Shown piece after piece: positions 46,967 through 57,804 of a DNA stretch of 64,000 nt. This DNA is from Macropodus opercularis. Its lineage: Eukaryota > Chordata > Actinopteri > Anabantiformes > Osphronemidae. The position numbers and the translations under genes are program-made. Every line of letters begins with the position of its first letter. Position 1 is the first letter of the stretch. The notes below the pieces were generated by a model. That model was not told the DNA's origin. It worked only from the letters and a program-made list of their open reading frames with translations, and did no database searches. Location: the NCBI GenBank assembly GCA_030770545.1, contig CM061100.1, positions 6,517,501-6,581,500 of the forward strand. Direction: 5' to 3'.

Positions 46967-48516
46967 CATTAGTAAAACTATTCCTCATCAGGGTAATGTC
47001 GGGTTACAACTGCTGGCCTTAGGCAGACAGCAGATTTTAGGTAATTACATCATCAGTAAGCACAATATGATGGAGTAGAGTTTGCCTGCTGCTGGCCTTA
47101 ATATCTATGCGTTACAGCCTGGCATGTGCTTGTCTTTGCGGGAGCAGATGACATTGAACTCTTCTAATGATGGTAAGGAATTTAAAAGACACATTTTATA
47201 AGTTATTTAATGCATTTTGTCAAATTCCAAACATAATGCAAAAATTCAACTTTTTTTTTGGACACTTATTTGCTTGTGTGCAAACATCTGTGGTAGACAT
47301 CTCAAAGTGGCCAAATGTTTAGGTTTCCTGTGTTTGTATGAAATCACGTTTTACAGTTTAGGTTCCATAGATGGAGAGGATGCACTTCGTGAGATTTGGT
47401 TTTGGTTCAACACATCCGACTGCTTTAATAACAGCAATATTATTTTGACTCTCCGAAAACAAAGTGTTCTGCATTAGTTGCTGTAATTATGTACATAACT
47501 TGGCCGTAATGTCGTCTCATCTGCCAAAGCTCATCCTCGCAACAATTCCCTGTGTGTTCTTTACGGCGAACCTTGTGTCTTTAACAGTTTTGCAGCATAT
47601 TGAGTGATTGTTTGAATGTAGTACATTTTTTAACACAATGCAGTTTGCAGAGGAACACTGAAAACACTGACCTGTGTTAAGGAAATAAATTTATAAAACA
47701 TTTTTATAGAGAAATGAAACGTGTGATTGCTTTTGTGTGTAAACACTACACAGTACTGTTAAACAATGACAACACAAGGAATAAGAATGTCACACTGCAG
47801 AGCGACTCCAGTAAAGGACTTAATGTTTGCATAATTATCTTTAATTGAAAACACCACTCTGGGTTTGTAGTCATTGCCAACAGGGCAGTAATTGCTGAAG
47901 GCCTGTTTCTCTAATTAGCTGTGTACTCCAAGAGACAATCCTGTTGTGATTGTTAACCCCGGTAAAATTCAGATCATTATGACTTCGTTCTTGGGTGATT
48001 TCTGTAAACTTGGCAGTGAATCAGTGAACTTCCTCCAGTGTCAATAAATGCCTACTGTATGGAAACAATATTTAATTTAATCTTGCTTATGAAGTAATGA
48101 ATTAAAGGGAGAAACAAACCAAACTCTACAGGGAAGTCATTAAAGTGTTCAAACGACAGAATGCAGTGTTAAGATTTATTTAACATAAGACAAAGGAATG
48201 TAGTAAATCCGTTCAGTTAAAACACTTCAGCTATTGCATGTTTTGTACTTTTGCTCGATTTGAGACATCAGCTCATAGTGAGAAATACGGACTAGATCCG
48301 TTCCATTTGAACAAGATTAGTCTTCTAGCAATAAACACTGCAGAGCTTGTCTGGTGAGACGTTGTAGGTTCTGTTACTCAACTGCAGACAGAACCAGGTG
48401 CCTGCCTGCCCTGACCATGTGTATCCAGCAAGTGCTAAGAAAGATAACGTGACCCTCCAGCAGATATGAGAAAATACAGTTGTACACAGAGCGATAAGTG
48501 GATGTGATGTTACATT
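46967..48516. other. nup155 3' UTR and tail-to-tail spacer to the receptor gene
   Basis: The region is AT-rich. The nup155 hexamer is at 47684-47689. A minus-strand AATAAA (plus TTTATT at 48175-48180) lies about 340 bases past the receptor stop codon and could end that transcript. No coding exon or RNA gene is visible. Confidence 0.5.
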
Positions 48517-49644
48517 CTAGCGTTTACATGGGCAGGACAGCTTTTTCACTCCATGCAGGAATATGTAGGGGATGATGGAGGTGTAGGAAGCTGCAATGTA
48601 GCTGGCCACCTCCACCACTACCGACGAGGTGTGGACGTTGTTGGTGATGCGCAGAAGCAGGTGAGTCATCCAGCAGACCAGGAACACGCTGGCCACAGCC
48701 ACCACGCTCTTAGCCGCCCTCACCTGGCTGCTTGAGCTCGGACCGGGCTTGGCTGGCGTCTGGCTGGGCTTGGAAAGCTGTGGAGCAGCTCTAGCTGTGC
48801 TGTCAGTGTTTGTTGCCATGTTGACGGCTGAGCAATGACCCGACAGCCCTCTGTTCGAAGTGGAAGCAGCAGGCACGCCTGTGTAGATGTCGGACAGAGA
48901 TGCGGAGTCTGTGAGGTCCTTTGAGGTGCCGGGTTCAGGAAGGCGTTTGACTGGATCACTTTTGTTGTCAGTGCTCCGTTTTTCATTTTTAATCTGCTTT
49001 GTAGGGTCAGACTGGTGACCCTGGATGCGCCGCTGGTTTTGAAGCAGGGTGATTACAATCTGGAAACTGGCAAGAACAATCCCAGCAACAGGGATGGCAT
49101 TAGCAAGGGTTAGATAAAAGGTTTCATATGTTTTCATGGCAATAGCATCAGGAAAGTGTTCTACACATGTGTAGCTTCCATTTGCCACTAGCACTGTGAC
49201 AAAGAAAAACTGTGGGACGCTGAAGGTCACAGCCACCGTCCAGCTCCCGGCCAGCAGACAGCTGACCAGGCACAGGCTGTCGAGCTGCACCGGTGCCCCC
49301 CCGCGTTTCAGGGAGCCCACCAGCTTCCGGTGCCAGTAGATGCTGATGAAGAAGGTTGTGTAGATGCTGCTGGTTTCAGACAGATCAGCGAAAAAATGAA
49401 ACATGCCACAGTAGGTTTCTCCCAGGATCCATTGCTCTGCAAAATCTGCTACGGTGTCAGGCAGGTCCACCAGGAAGTTGGTGATGAGGTTGGAGACAGC
49501 CAGGTTGATGAACAGCACCTCGTTGGTGTGGATTCCAGATTTAAGCCTGGGGAGGGAGCGTATGGCCAGCAGGTTATTTCCCAGGATCCCTGCCAGGCAC
49601 ATGCACGCTCTGATGAGGGATTCAATCATGGAAACCGCATCCAT
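48517..49644 (-). CDS. Class A GPCR resembling ORA / V1R-type fish olfactory receptor
   Basis: The intact single-exon gene encodes 375 aa. Seven hydrophobic segments are readable. TM1 carries GILGNNLLA (about 19-27) and TM2 LFINLAVSNLITNFLVDLPD (44-63). Cys79 before TM3 and Cys160 in loop 2 are set for the usual disulfide, with an N-glycosylation site NGS at 155-157. There is no DRY after TM3; the sequence reads SIYWHRKLVGS, which recalls ORA/V1R receptors. TM7 has SIIPYIFLHG rather than NPxxY. The third inner loop is about 100 residues long, rich in Ser, Thr, Lys and Pro. ORA receptors sense chemicals in the fish nose through Gi or Go. The member (ora5- or ora6-like?) is not settled, so no symbol is given; another orphan class A receptor is possible. 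Confidence 0.65.
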   Translation of the reverse strand: MDAVSMIESLIRACMCLAGILGNNLLAIRSLPRLKSGIHTNEVLFINLAVSNLITNFLVDLPDTVADFAEQWILGETYCGMFHFFADLSETSSIYTTFFISIYWHRKLVGSLKRGGAPVQLDSLCLVSCLLAGSWTVAVTFSVPQFFFVTVLVANGSYTCVEHFPDAIAMKTYETFYLTLANAIPVAGIVLASFQIVITLLQNQRRIQGHQSDPTKQIKNEKRSTDNKSDPVKRLPEPGTSKDLTDSASLSDIYTGVPAASTSNRGLSGHCSAVNMATNTDSTARAAPQLSKPSQTPAKPGPSSSSQVRAAKSVVAVASVFLVCWMTHLLLRITNNVHTSSVVVEVASYIAASYTSIIPYIFLHGVKKLSCPCKR

Positions 49645-50732
49645 CGTTCCACAAGAGCCAACTTTAATTTATCTTCTCCGTCTCTCACTTTCCACCAACT
49701 ACGACACAGGATGCTTTGGTGCGACACTTAAAGAGGAAAGTAAGAAGCCCAACCCTGTTGCATTCAGCCTCCTGTCATTTTGTTTTCCCTCATGGAGCCT
49801 TCGTCATTTATTCCCACTGAGATGAAGGCGTTTATTTTCTTTCAAGTAGCATCTTGCCTGAAGAGCTTCATCTTTAAAATCCCTGAAGGCACATAACTGT
49901 TCATACTCACAGGTGGTAGAAACATACAGGTTGACTGAATTCAACGCTTTAGATCATTGTAGCATAATTATTAGTGCGGTTCAAACTGCCTGTGAATGGG
50001 ACACTGGTGCCTCATTAGATTTACTATCAAACCGTACATAAAAAAGACATCTTTATTTTAGTTCCTCTGGCTTTTAGCATGTTATGGACTCTTCTCAGTT
50101 TGTTTTAACAGTATGCAGTTAAGTGTGTTTCTGCCTCTACTTTAAGTGTATTCGTCTGCAGTCCGGTGATGTTGATAAATGATCACTACAATAAATTGAG
50201 TTTGGACAAGATGTAAATGTTTTAACCGATTGCTGTTCCGGATGAATTATAACCTCACTAAAAAGTCAAGTTGAGGAGGGTTTTCCACAACCTGGCAACC
50301 CAGAAGCACCTCATCATTAGGTGTCTTTATTCATCTATTTTCCCATTTGTGAGATTTCTATCGTTACCCAGTAGATTAAATGACAAATGTGGAGTGGATA
50401 GAAATAACGTGGCCAGGTTGCATTGAAAGTCTCATGGAAAATAAGCCGGATCACAGCAGGGGGGCTCCGTCAGCGTAGTAGCTCCTCGCGTCACTGGGTA
50501 AAAGCTCCACCTTTAGGATGAACCACAGGCGGCATCTGTGCGCCGTGAGCCGGCACAGACGGGACGCGCTGCGGCGTCTGGGTTTCTGGCTTCGTTTCCT
50601 CTTATGACTATGGTGCTTGATTTCCTGCGAAGGAGCGTTTCCGAGCAAACCCGAACAAGGATTTGTTGCGTGTGCGTGTGTGAGTTTGCTGCCGCTTCGT
50701 TAGTATGAGACTGTGGTGAGTTTGGAGACAGG
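49645..50732. promoter_or_regulatory. Head-to-head spacer: receptor 5' flank and zdhhc8-like promoter/5' UTR
   Basis: The two genes are transcribed away from this spacer. The last 280 bases (about 50450-50732) are richer in CG and likely hold the promoter and 5' UTR of the palmitoyltransferase; the rest is AT-rich. No coding exon is seen. Confidence 0.45.
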
Positions 50733-53700
50733 ATGCCCGCCAGCGGCACCGACTCGCCGAGACCCAGCGCCTTCATCCCGGTGTGCACGGCTGTCTGCCT
50801 CCTGGTCGGCTCCACCTCCCTGTTCTTCGTCTTCACGTAAGTGCAACGAGGGGGATGTGTCACATATATTTTATTTATATGTCTGCATCCTCAAACAATA
50901 AGTTGTTAATGAACTTAGTCTAGATTTTTTTATTGCTTGGTTCTTTTCCTTTTCAAATCATAAAACTTTCATCTACCATTTACGAACATCTGCCCTGGTT
51001 GGCTCAGGGTCGGTTCTGGTCTGGGTGAGAGAGCACAGTTTAGGGAATAAGCCACCCACATGTGTCAAATGTGTCATTTTGACCCACATGTGTCATAAAT
51101 TTAGCTGTAAGACATCAGGCTGTGCTGGAAATCCTCTGGTTCGCATTTGGTTGTCAGGGATGCGTTAATGCAAAGTGGGTCAAAACGGATCATTTTCGGC
51201 TTCTTATGTTGACCTATTTGTGAGGAATGCAAGACAAGAGATGATGATCAGCTCCTCCGTCCGTGACCTCTGCAGCCATATCTGTCCTAGTTTCCCCCGT
51301 GCGCTCCAGCCGCACATCGTTTCCACTGGAACCGACACCAGATTGGGAGTACGGGATTAACATCCATGACGCCATTTGATCCCCCATCTGGGAAAAATGG
51401 AGAGTGGAATGACTGAGTTAATGAGAAGAAGATACTTCAGAAACCCTTCAACTAATTTTTGAACTAATTGAAGTTTCTACCTTCTGCAACACAGAAATAA
51501 ATCACAGTCAGGTTCATGTATGACAACATGACAGCTGTTTGAGCCTGTCGCCATGAGATTTGTATAAACTGGCTAGAAGGTGGAGAAACCTCATCGATCT
51601 CCGTCCGCACTCTGAAAGACAAATCGATGAGTCGCTGACACGACAGATTTAAAAGCGATGTTTTAAACCCGCAAAATCAGGACACTCTACAAATGATGAG
51701 AGAACAATTGATGCATCTGTGTCTTTTTAGGAAGCTGCATTAAAGCTGAAATGACCTTATAACCTAAGCATTTCTTTAATCAACGCTACTCGGCAGATAA
51801 GCCTCAAATGGACTTTAACTAGAGCACAGTGACACTTAATAGTTAAAACTTTCTCTGTCTAACTGACCAATAGCATATTTGACAGGAAGCGAGCATCCTG
51901 TCAGGTGCCAGTGATCGTCACTATATCAGCAATAGCTAGTTCTATCGCTGCCAAGGGAGCAGCTGCAGCTGGAGCGACTCCCTTCCTACAAAAGCAGAGG
52001 TGGACAGGTGCCACAGTCCGTTCAGCCCAGCTGGAAACTCGGAGTCAAAAGGACTCACTTGTCGTGTGACATAACACCAGCCTGACCTTTGACCTGGTTA
52101 CTGTGACTCATGGGAATGATCAGGCCCTGCATCCATTTCCATGTTTGGAAAGTGTAACTCTTCATTCATGTGCACCTTGACTCTCGCCTCGCATGCAGAC
52201 ACCAGGGGCTGTGCATGTGGTCTGTGGACCTGTGGAGCTGCAGGGGCTCTTTTGTCCTCTCTTACTTGATAAAAATTCATCAGTCACCGGTTTCCGGCTT
52301 TTGTTCCTTTGACCGTGAACTACTGTTTGGATTCGTGCTTAAGGTTTTGTGCATTGTTAAACTTCACCTACGCCCAACAAAGAGCACAGGCACCGGACAG
52401 ACCAAGAAAAATGTCCCCAGATAATAAAGTTATGTCTCTACATTCCTCATCAACTCAGTAAACTGAAAGTTCATAGTAATAAAAAACTGTGAAACTAGAA
52501 AAGTCTGCATTTTCTAACTAGTGTCTCCTACAGTACTTCTATAAATGACAGTACAGACTGTAAAAAGCTTAAAATAACACGTTCACAAGTCATATTTTTA
52601 AATGGAGCGATGACAATGAGAAAACTGTGGACGAGGCAAGTTGCATTAATAGAAACAGAACCTGCGTCTAGAAATGTAACAGATCCAAGCAGCAATGCCA
52701 CTTGCGTAACTGTGACATATAGGAGCAAGAAGTCAACCGGCCGCCTGGTGTCTGCTGTGCCACTGACCCACTGTGGGGATGAGGACAGTGTGCAGATTGC
52801 AGAGCAGCTTAAAGTGTGATTTAATACTGCTCGGCCTGGCTATTTCATTAGGTGGGGCTTGTCTTTGCTGCGCTGCAACGTAATGAACTGCCTGTCCCTG
52901 CGGTCCTGATGATCAGGGATGGAGGCTCACCATCCATCCATCCATCCATCCATCCATCCATCTCCAGAACAAGGCTATGAAATCTGTGTCACAGCAGATG
53001 AGACAACAAGCAGTGAGCGTGCTGACTGATATATAATGAGTTGGCGGCACACTCGGTGTGTTCAGAATCTAATAGAGGAACCCACAATGCACAGGACTGG
53101 CAGCAATGGTTGGTAATCCAGAGTTTATAATCCAGAGATTACTGGGTTTGCAGCTGGCACGGTATCAGCAGGCATTCCTCTTGGGGAGAGACCCCTCCCC
53201 CACTGACCAAAACCCAGACGGGAGTGTGGGAGTCAGAACTGCCCTGGGATGTCCAGTTATTCTGGATTCTGAATCCCATACTTCAGATGGACAACACCGG
53301 ATTTTTTTAGACTTTGATCTATTACTGACTCATAACCGACTCATATTTGTGCCATTTGTTCTAGGATTCATATCTGAGAGGATGCGTGTGGTAAACGTTT
53401 CACATTATTACGTACATACTATTGCGTATGTTGCAGTTACAAAAATGTTAGCATTTAATGGTCAAAACAGACCTGCCCCGCACAGTCCGCTGTATATGTA
53501 GGTTAAACGTGACGTTCAATCAAACGCCGTTGGTATAATCCAGTGAATCTCTTTCCCTCTGTCTATCGCTGCAGCCTGATTATCGCTGCTGCTCCCTGTA
53601 ATCTCTCAGTGGCGAAACAATCGTCCTCCCATTCAGCATAATTCAGCCTGCACACATGACGGAGATGAGTGAGGGTTGTCAGAGAGTTTCAGGCAGAAAG

Positions 53701-56700
53701 AAAGATTACTGCCTAAAACCCTGTGCGCTGGTTCGGTGATAAAACATAGGTTACGATGGCAGTTTTTAATTTCTATTTACATCACGGAGTAAAAGTTAAA
53801 CCAGCTGATTGTCAGTAATCAAACACACAAGTTCCGGTGGTTCCAGTGGTGCGTCCGTCCTCCCGCTGCCACAGGATGCAGAAATATTCTGGCTGGCATT
53901 TAATCCCTTGTTGTGGGCGCTAGTGAACAAACACTAATACGTGCTTATCTTTCACTGTAAACAATTACTTTTGGGATCTGCTGGTCCCATCGCAATAAAT
54001 GGGATGAAGATTATCCCTTAAAGTCTTTGTTGTAGCCCTGATTCATGTTAACCTCAACCTCTTAGGGACGGATACTTGTTAGGTTCAGAAACTTTGTCAA
54101 ATGCTTGATTTGCAGCCTAAACGCTTTGAATGGACACTCAGCGATAAGTGCAGGAAGTCATTCTTCTATTTTGTGTGTGTGTGTGTGTGTTCAGATGCCC
54201 GTGGCTGGCTGTGACCATCTGCCCTGCTGTGCCACCATGCAGCGCCATCCTTTTCCTTTTTGTCCTGGCCAACTTCACCATGGCAACCTTTATGGATGCT
54301 GGTGTGCTCCCAGTGGGTTAGTAATCAGAGAGGTGTTACGATTACAGCAGGGGGCGCAATTTAGTTTCATTTCCAGGAAGTGTCACTTTGAAATATCTCA
54401 TCCCGTTTCCAGCTAATGACGACGAGGACAAGGACGATGAGTTCCGCGCTCCACTGTACAAGAACGTGGATGTGAGGGGCGTCCAGGTGCGGATGAAGTG
54501 GTGTGCCTCCTGCCATTTCTACCGGCCGCCGCGCTGCTCACACTGCAGCGTCTGTGATCACTGTGTGGAGGTTGGTGCGAGGACGTATAAGGCAGCAGTG
54601 GGTCAGTCTGGGAGAGAAGAGAATCGTGGGTAGCAAGTGTAGCATTAGTGTGGGGAAAGTCAATAAAGAGGGGATTTCTGCAGTGAATGACAGTCAGGGA
54701 GCGCGAGAGCTCATTAATCAGGTTAATCCTTTTTCAGATCCTTTGTTGTCTCAGTAGAAATGCTATTTAAAAAAGCTCCATGTCCTGCATTGACTTAGAA
54801 AGTACAGCCACACGTGCTCTAAATATTTATAGGATATTATTTGAAATGTTGTTTGTCACTGGTTAATCAGATTTTTCTTTCTCCACATCTCCTTCAAGGA
54901 CTTTGACCATCACTGTCCCTGGGTCAACAACTGCATTGGGAGGCGCAACTACCGCTACTTCTTTCTGTTTCTGTTGTCGCTGACAGTTCACATGGTTGGA
55001 GTCTTCGGCTTTGGCCTCGTGTACGTCTTGCACCACGTGGATGAGTTATGGAAGCTGCACTGCACTGTCACGTATCCTTGTTCTCGTCTATCTGGGATTT
55101 TATTTGCGTGATTGTTTATCTGATGACTTCAATAAAGCAGATTCCTTATGGGTTCTTCCAGTTTGGTAGTAATCAGTGTATCAGGGCTGTTTCTCATCCC
55201 GGTGCTGGGTCTCACTGGATTCCACCTGTACTTAGTGTCCAGAGGCCGCACGACAAATGAACAAGTGAGTCTGACTTGTAACGCAGCCACCAGAGTCGTG
55301 AAAATGTTCACATCAACGAAGTCGATGTGGTTTTTATACACTTCCGCTTCATCTCCTCATGATCCTACAGGTAACCGGGAAGTTTCAGGGCGGAGTGAAT
55401 CCGTTTACACAAGGTTGTTGCAACAACATGGAGTATCTCATCTGCAGCCCCATCTCTCCAAAGTAACAGCCATCTCTGCTGCTTTATTTTTAGCAGATGC
55501 GAAACCTGTGTAGCTCGTTGGCTGACTCTTCCTCTGCCTGTGACACAGGTACACAGCAAGACCCCGCAGGAAAGCAGTGATCCACATTCAGCCTCCGTTC
55601 CTAAGACCAGTACTTGACAGACAGATGCCAACGAAAGTCAGGGGCAATGGCATACAGAGCCAGGATTTTCAAATTAAAGTATGCGCGAAGAAAATAAAAT
55701 TCACATATATATATATATATATATTTCCCCACACATCATCTGTGAATTGTGTCAAATCTTTAGATCTGTGTTGTTTTGTGTTTTTTTTTTCCTGCCAGCA
55801 AAACTCAGTCGAGCTGTCAGACATGAAACAAACTAAAACTCCACCACCACTGCCACCGAAGCCAGAACATGGGCTTCTGAAAAGCCTGGCTGCTGTAGAT
55901 GGTACTAATCAATGCACGCACACGTATCATCTTTTTGTGTCTTCACTGCGTGGCTGTTGGTACTGAGGATAATCCCAATCTCTTGGTTTTCAGAGAGGAA
56001 AACCATCATCCCTGTGTCTATTCCCACCGTGCCACAGCTGCGGCCGGTCCTGGAGGCCATATCCAGAGGATCGTCGCCTATTCCCCCAGACCAGGTGCTA
56101 ACATGAATCTAACGTTAACCACCTTCCTTGAACCACCAAGTACTGGTTTCTAACGGGCTTTCTGCTTGTTTAGTTGCTGAAGACAACAGAGCAGCAGGGA
56201 AACAACAAAGGTCCAGACATAAGCTCTGAGTCCAAAAAAAGCCCTGCCCGAGACGTCCGACAGCCCGTCCAGCCTCCGGCCCAGACCGCCACGTCAAGCT
56301 CGCTGCAGCTCAACTCTCTGACGCTCACCTCGCGCTCGCTGACGCTCAAACACAGCAGCCGCCATGGCAGCAAATCCCACCTGCCTGCCATGTATGCTGA
56401 CGGTTTGGGATCCAATCCCCCGACAGGCATCGTGCCGTCCTCCACGCTGCTGGCCAACCACAGCAGCAGCAGCCTCTCTTATGACAACCTCGTTCATCCT
56501 TCAGACCCTCAGTTCATGTCTCACAGAGGGGTCCCTCCAGCTGCCTACCACTCTCATTTTGTGTCCCTGGGCACAGATGGGACTGTGGTGCAGCGGCCCT
56601 CTCCTCACAGCTACAGTCCAGTGTTTATGGGCGTCACCAGACAGTCTCCTCAGCCCCGAGACACTTCACCTTCTCTGCAGAGTCTCACCGCTAGAGGTCC

Positions 56701-57421
56701 CTCACCCTCCTTCCAGGGTTTCATTCAAAGAGACCAATCTCCCACATTTCCAATTCAAAACCTAACATCACGAGACCTTCCCCATCTGTCCATGCGAGAT
56801 CCGGTTGCTCAGAGTCTTCGTGATCTTGGTTCTCAGGGTTTGACACCTCAGAAATCTGCTGCTGGACGTTATGACAACTTTTCAAAGACCATCATGGCGT
56901 CTATCCACGAGAGGCGGGAGTTAGAGGAGAGAGAGAGGATGCTGCGTCTCCAAGCCAGATCCCAAGCCCTCTATGGCCCAGATTTCGGAATTTATGACAT
57001 CCCCAGCAGACGGAGTCTGCCACCAGACAACATCCGACCTCCGGGCTCCCGTGGACCAACTCCCCCAGCATATGGCTCCAGGGAGTTCCTCATGAGCACG
57101 GGCATCCTTGGTTACGCCATGAGGACCTCACCTTTGTCCAGCTCTTCCACGTCGTCTCTGACTCGTGGCCCCAAAACCTCCACCTCTCCGCTGCAGAGCA
57201 GCAGCAGCCTGCAAAGCAAGGGCCGGTCTTCCTCTCCGGCATACTGCCCCGCTGACAGACAGACGCAACCCCTCCCGCCCTCTACATCCACCCTGCCTCA
57301 TATGCCCTCCTCCTCCACGTCCTCTGCTCCCTCCTATGCCTCCTATGCCACAGCAAAACGAAGCTCGCTTACACACTCTTCTGAAGGGACGGACTCAGTC
57401 ACACAAGGAGGCCTGAAATAA
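50733..57421 (+). CDS. zdhhc8: Palmitoyltransferase ZDHHC8-like
   Basis: DHHC enzymes move palmitate from CoA to protein cysteines at membranes. The exons are 50733-50836, 54195-54316, 54413-54570, 54899-55071, 55162-55264, 55371-55462, 55549-55678, 55799-55901, 55994-56094 and 56174-57421, giving 777 aa (human 765). TM1 lies about 14-34 and TM2 about 50-68. The cysteine-rich domain (106-156) has the catalytic DHHC at 131-134 in FDHHCPWVNNCIGRRNYRYF; a TTNE motif follows TM4. A GCCNNMEYLICSP cluster matches the palmitoylated tail of ZDHHC5/8. DVRGVQVRMKW and SIHERRELEERERMLR favour ZDHHC8 over ZDHHC5. Oddities: DAG at 69-71 where the family has DPG, and the protein ends QGGLK without the PDZ ligand EISV. 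It is perhaps a diverged fish paralogue. Confidence 0.9.
50837..54194 (+). other. Intron 1 of the zdhhc8-like gene
   Basis: The 3.36 kb intron has a donor TTCAC/GTAAGT and an acceptor TTCAG/ATGCC. It contains a (CATC)8 microsatellite at about 52931-52962 and a (GT)9-10 run at 54172-54190 that touches the acceptor. Open frames up to 131 codons inside it (for example 53106-53501) show no family likeness. Confidence 0.7.
52931..52962 (+). repeat. (CATC)8 tetranucleotide microsatellite
   Basis: Eight clean tandem CATC units lie in intron 1 of the zdhhc8-like gene. Confidence 0.95.
55705..55724 (+). repeat. (AT)10 microsatellite
   Basis: An uninterrupted AT run lies inside the intron that follows the zdhhc8-like exon 55549-55678. 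Confidence 0.9.
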
Positions 57422-57719
57422 AATCATAACAACAAAAAACCCATGTTTCTGAGGGTGTGAATGAATCATCTATGCAGCGTTAGCCTCAGTCATCACAAGT
57501 CCAGAGTACTTTGTAAATTAAAAGCCATTTGGGGCTTCCCTGTGTGGGAGTGTGTATGAGAAACAAATACAGTGATCAAGGAATGTGTCTGCAAATTCAT
57601 GTAAGATTGATCAAATCTGAAAAACTTTATTCCCCAAGACAACCAAGCAAGAACTGTATAAAATAGAGACGACGCTATTACCTGTTTGTACGTGTTTTGA
57701 TATTGCTTTTGTGAAACAA

Positions 57720-57804
57720 AATAAAAAATCAACATTATCTAACTTGTCTCCCACTGCAAAACCCCCTATTTAAAAAAACTTTTGTAATTGTTTATACGAA
57801 TAAA
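57720..57804 (+). promoter_or_regulatory. Poly(A) signals of the zdhhc8-like gene
   Basis: AATAAA hexamers at 57720-57725 and 57799-57804 lie about 300-380 bases after the stop codon in AT-rich sequence. Confidence 0.5.

Noticed and set aside
52931..52962. Regular CATC units considered as a CRISPR-like array
   Set aside because: It is a simple tetranucleotide microsatellite without spacers, in an animal intron.
53106..53501. 131-codon frame inside zdhhc8-like intron 1
   Set aside because: It has no domain or homologue that I recognise and lies within a well-supported intron.
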